A stretch of 64,000 bases of DNA from Candidatus Berkiella aquae (lineage in GTDB: Bacteria; Pseudomonadota; Gammaproteobacteria; Berkiellales; Berkiellaceae). Within the stretch, counting starts at the first letter, position 1. Every line of letters begins with the position of its first letter. The DNA lies in the NCBI RefSeq assembly GCF_001431295.2, contig NZ_LKAJ02000001.1:1860001-1924000 (forward strand). The letters are read 5' to 3'. The notes below the pieces were generated by a model. The model saw only the letters and a list, made by a program, of their open reading frames with translations, was not told the DNA's origin and searched no databases. Both the position numbers and the translations under genes were made by a program. Positions 62,055-64,000 of the stretch are shown piece after piece.

Positions 62055-62198
62055 ATGAGTAAAGAAGAATGTTTATGCGTTAGCGGTGGCTATCAAGAAT
62101 GGCCTCATGATTACACTGAAAAAGGTTTTCAAGATTTAGCCACTCATTTTTATTGCACTATTGTGAATCAAACCTATATCGAAATTATTAGTCTATAA
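62055..62198 (+). CDS. Small 47-residue peptide with GG near its N terminus
   Basis: AAAGGAGTTAAAATG gives an excellent start one base after the preceding gene, so translation is very likely. The peptide begins MSKEECLCVSGGYQEWPHDY and ends in a hydrophobic VNQTYIEIISL. The SGG at residues 10-12 could be a short GG-type leader, but it is far shorter than normal, so this is only a suggestion. Two Cys (6, 8) precede it. Confidence 0.6.
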   Translation: MSKEECLCVSGGYQEWPHDYTEKGFQDLATHFYCTIVNQTYIEIISL

Positions 62199-62208
62199 GG
62201 AAGTACCT

Positions 62209-62346
62209 ATGTTAGTTATAATTGAATGTTGGTTAAGATTAAAATCCCCCGCTCGCTCCTGCTTCGCCAAGGCTACGCAGGACAAGTGCGAGCTGCCCCC
62301 TTTTACTCAAAGGGGGCGATTTAATCAAGCAAAGCTTACGAGATAA
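62209..62346 (+). CDS. Possible 45-residue ORF reading through the dispersed repeat
   Basis: AAGGAAG lies 5 bases before ATG. The frame starts MLVIIECWLRLKSPARSCFA and then runs through the hairpin repeat into TAA. Since most of it is repeat sequence, it is probably a truncated relic or a fortuitous frame. Confidence 0.2.
   Translation: MLVIIECWLRLKSPARSCFAKATQDKCELPPFTQRGRFNQAKLTR
62241..62330. repeat. Dispersed GC-rich hairpin repeat, full copy
   Basis: Order of blocks: TCCCCCGCTCG, CTTCGCCAAGGCTACGC, GCGAGCTGCCCCCTTTT, AAAGGGGGCGATTTAATCAAGC. GCCCCCTTT pairs with AAAGGGGGC. Other copies are at 63731-63795 and 63889-63947 (reverse), with a partial one at 14929-14968. Confidence 0.75.
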
Positions 62347-62403
62347 GATTCAGTTTTGAAGAATGGAATCTGACCTTAGTTAGCTTGGGTTTATTAAGAA
62401 AGG

Positions 62404-62763
62404 TCATCGGCATAGCTGGCCTCTATTCTTTTTATCGATAGCGTCAACTTGCGTATTGTTAGGCAATTTCGGACTTGGCGTATTCTTTAGTTCTTTTGAA
62501 AGCAAATAAGAACGTTCTGCATGCAGGTGTTCTCCATTGCTAGATTGAGGCTCGAATAATCGTCTCCGAGCCTGTTGTTGATGTAATTCATATACGCGGA
62601 TCTGAAGAAACATAGATTCAATAGCTTTTATGGTTCCGCTTGAGAAAATTAGAAAAAGTATAGCGAGTGAAATGGGAGCAGTTAGTCCACACAAATACAG
62701 GCCCCCTGTAAGGGTAGCACCCACAATAGAGCCGAAGATTAATTTTGGAATACTCATAGACAT
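62404..62763 (-). CDS. Hypothetical membrane protein, 119 residues
   Basis: Two adjacent hydrophobic helices near the N terminus (about 8-26 and 28-46: LIFGSIVGATLTGGLYLCGL, TAPISLAILFLIFSSGTIKA), then a long basic and polar cytoplasmic tail (QQQARRRLFEPQ). No family recognised. Confidence 0.65.
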   Translation of the reverse strand: MSMSIPKLIFGSIVGATLTGGLYLCGLTAPISLAILFLIFSSGTIKAIESMFLQIRVYELHQQQARRRLFEPQSSNGEHLHAERSYLLSKELKNTPSPKLPNNTQVDAIDKKNRGQLCR

Positions 62764-62911
62764 AAATTTCGTTCTAGCTGTCAGTTGAAATAGTGAGTTA
62801 GCATACAGAATCCATTTAATGTCGTAAATAAGAATATCTCTTAGAAAAAGTGATTTTTGCTTATTTTTATCAGTGTATTTTCACATTTTACCTTTCTTCA
62901 TCAAAGACTAT

Positions 62912-63406
62912 CTAACTAGGATTTAGAACGAGCACCATTAAGTGTTCATCAAAAAATGTATTATCAATTTTGAGAGCTCGCGGCTCAGTGCCATAAATTT
63001 TAAATCCTTTTTTTTGATAGAACTCAACTGCGTTAAGATTGCTGGTTACACAGGTTAAATGTAATTGCAGAACCTTCGTTCTTGCATTATCGATGACTGC
63101 TTCCATTAAAGCGCTTGCAACGCCCTGGTGCCTATATTCAGGACAAGTATACATTCCCCAAATAACGCCACGATGTTGCATCTTAATGAAATTTAAAACA
63201 TAAAAACCAGCACATGCCACAAGCGTCTCTTCAACAAAGGCACCAAAAACATGACTTTTGTTTAAGCCATTTTGAAACTCAAGGTCTGGCCAATTACATT
63301 CTTCCTCAATTGATGAACCAAAATTTTCAGGAGAATTTTGCAATGCCTCTAAGCGAATTTTTTTCCAGATTACCCAATCATCTGCAGTTAATATTCTTAT
63401 TTTCAT
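62912..63406 (-). CDS. GNAT-family N-acetyltransferase
   Basis: 164 residues of the RimI/acetyltransferase fold. The acetyl-CoA-binding segment is MYTCPEYRHQGVASALMEAV (R/Q-x-x-G-x-A), followed by VTSNLNAVEFYQKKGFKIYG. The N terminus RILTADDWVIWKKIRLEALQ is typical of small-molecule or protein acetyltransferases. Substrate unknown; alone in its neighbourhood. Confidence 0.92.
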   Translation of the reverse strand: MKIRILTADDWVIWKKIRLEALQNSPENFGSSIEEECNWPDLEFQNGLNKSHVFGAFVEETLVACAGFYVLNFIKMQHRGVIWGMYTCPEYRHQGVASALMEAVIDNARTKVLQLHLTCVTSNLNAVEFYQKKGFKIYGTEPRALKIDNTFFDEHLMVLVLNPS

Positions 63407-63519
63407 GAACAGTCTCCATCACACTCATAGAAGCGAGTACTTGGCCTCTTTCTTTCTACTACCTAGGGAATCTGCTAGACTACAGCAAGAACATCTTATT
63501 TAGCATATCAAAGACAGAA

Positions 63520-63732
63520 ATGGATACAACTTATCAATTAATCGGTGTTATTTTATTTTTGCAAATGCTTTATGTCTTTAACCGAGATCGTAAGCCGTAT
63601 TTTTTTGGTCTGACTCCTAAGTCAATTGTGCTTAGAAATCAGTTTACCAAAGGTATGCTTATCAGCTTGTATATATTCCTTGCCATAGCAGCTTTTGGAA
63701 AGTTAGCTCAAGATTTATTTTATTTAAGATAA
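63520..63732 (+). CDS. Small membrane protein, 70 residues
   Basis: Two hydrophobic helices (YQLIGVILFLQMLYVF at about 5-20, MLISLYIFLAIAAFGKLAQ at about 46-64) joined by a basic loop. No family recognised. A repeat copy begins directly at its stop. Confidence 0.6.
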   Translation: MDTTYQLIGVILFLQMLYVFNRDRKPYFFGLTPKSIVLRNQFTKGMLISLYIFLAIAAFGKLAQDLFYLR

Positions 63733-63947
63733 CCCCCCGCCCGTCTACGATGGACAAGCTGCCCCCTTTGAATAAGAGAGGGCGTTTAATCAAGCGTTTT
63801 GTGCAACAACTTGTTGCACATTTAGTAAATAAACCGATTTTGAATGCCATTTATGCATGTGCTGCTTCTCAGCAACCTGCTAGACAATTCGCCCCCTTTG
63901 AATAAAAGGGGGCAGCTCGGCGCATCGCGTCGAGCGGGGGATTTTTA
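63731..63947. repeat. Two further hairpin-repeat copies at the right edge
   Basis: 63731-63795 reads in the direct direction (CCCCCCGCCCG...GCTGCCCCCTTTG...GGGCGTTTAATCAAGC); 63889-63947 is reversed (GCCCCCTTTGAATAAAAGGG, then GCAGCTC and GAGCGGGGGA). The inner arms GCCCCCTTT/AAAGGGGGC are a strong hairpin in the second copy. Beyond it, a leftward open frame ending at 63951 could be the tail of a gene lying outside the window; it is too short to call. Confidence 0.7.
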
Positions 63948-64000
63948 TCTTTAACTCCTCCTAAAGTGACATTTTTCCCTTCCAAAATCTTCAATAACGT

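Overview
The window reads as an AT-rich gammaproteobacterial chromosome. The flagellar gene order (flgA divergent from flgBCDEFGHIJKL, then fliC-fliD-fliS-fliT-like-fleQ-fleS-fleR-fliEFGHIJ) and its sigma-54/sigma-28 promoters follow the Pseudomonas/Vibrio/Legionella type. An ankyrin-repeat gene with a nuclear-localisation-like motif and a large protein carrying tandem SH3-ligand-like repeats suggest a host-associated (Legionellales-like) bacterium. That placement is inference; no rRNA is present to confirm it.

Layout. 1-500: edge of an ankyrin-repeat gene, apparently frameshifted. 605-29819: flagellar cluster. One sigma-54 operon (fleS-fleR-fliEFGHIJ) runs left from 8240. A FleQ-type activator without its N-terminal receiver domain sits at 8805-9815. 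fliD-fliS-fliT-like-(small ORF) has its own sigma-54 promoter, and fliC has a near-consensus sigma-28 promoter. The hook/rod operon flgB to flgL runs left from a divergent sigma-54 promoter pair at 27.3-27.5 kb, and flgA-flgM-flgN-PilZ runs right. FlgE, FlgK and FlgL each carry a related extra module of about 190 residues, so all are unusually long. 29828-34669: accessory genes: the repeat protein, a double-glycine-leader peptide, a five-copy 65-bp tandem repeat and small orphans.

34683-47705: a 13-kb integrative island in the 3' end of tRNA-Arg(CCT). It has a tyrosine integrase, imperfect core-site and arm-like repeats at both ends, an AlpA/Toprim/DUF927 replication module and a defence-like cargo: an AlbA_2 protein, an HTH/nucleotidyltransferase/metallophosphoesterase operon with two long palindromic operators, HicAB, and a KAP P-loop NTPase.

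47922-60882: chromosomal metabolic and ion-homeostasis genes: cupin, an acyl-CoA synthetase remnant, P-type ATPase, zinc alcohol dehydrogenase, beta-CASP nuclease, AMP/thymidine phosphorylase, PRPP synthetase, SDR, a second alcohol dehydrogenase, CPA2 antiporter and a split YeeE/YedE pair. 60967-64000: a second double-glycine-leader peptide, a small orphan operon, a GNAT acetyltransferase, small membrane proteins and a dispersed hairpin repeat.

In the flagellar part, the FleQ-like activator and FleS/FleR should drive sigma-54 promoters for basal body and hook genes. Hook completion should let FlgM release FliA (encoded elsewhere), which then transcribes fliC. Functions are from motif recognition only; no database search was run.
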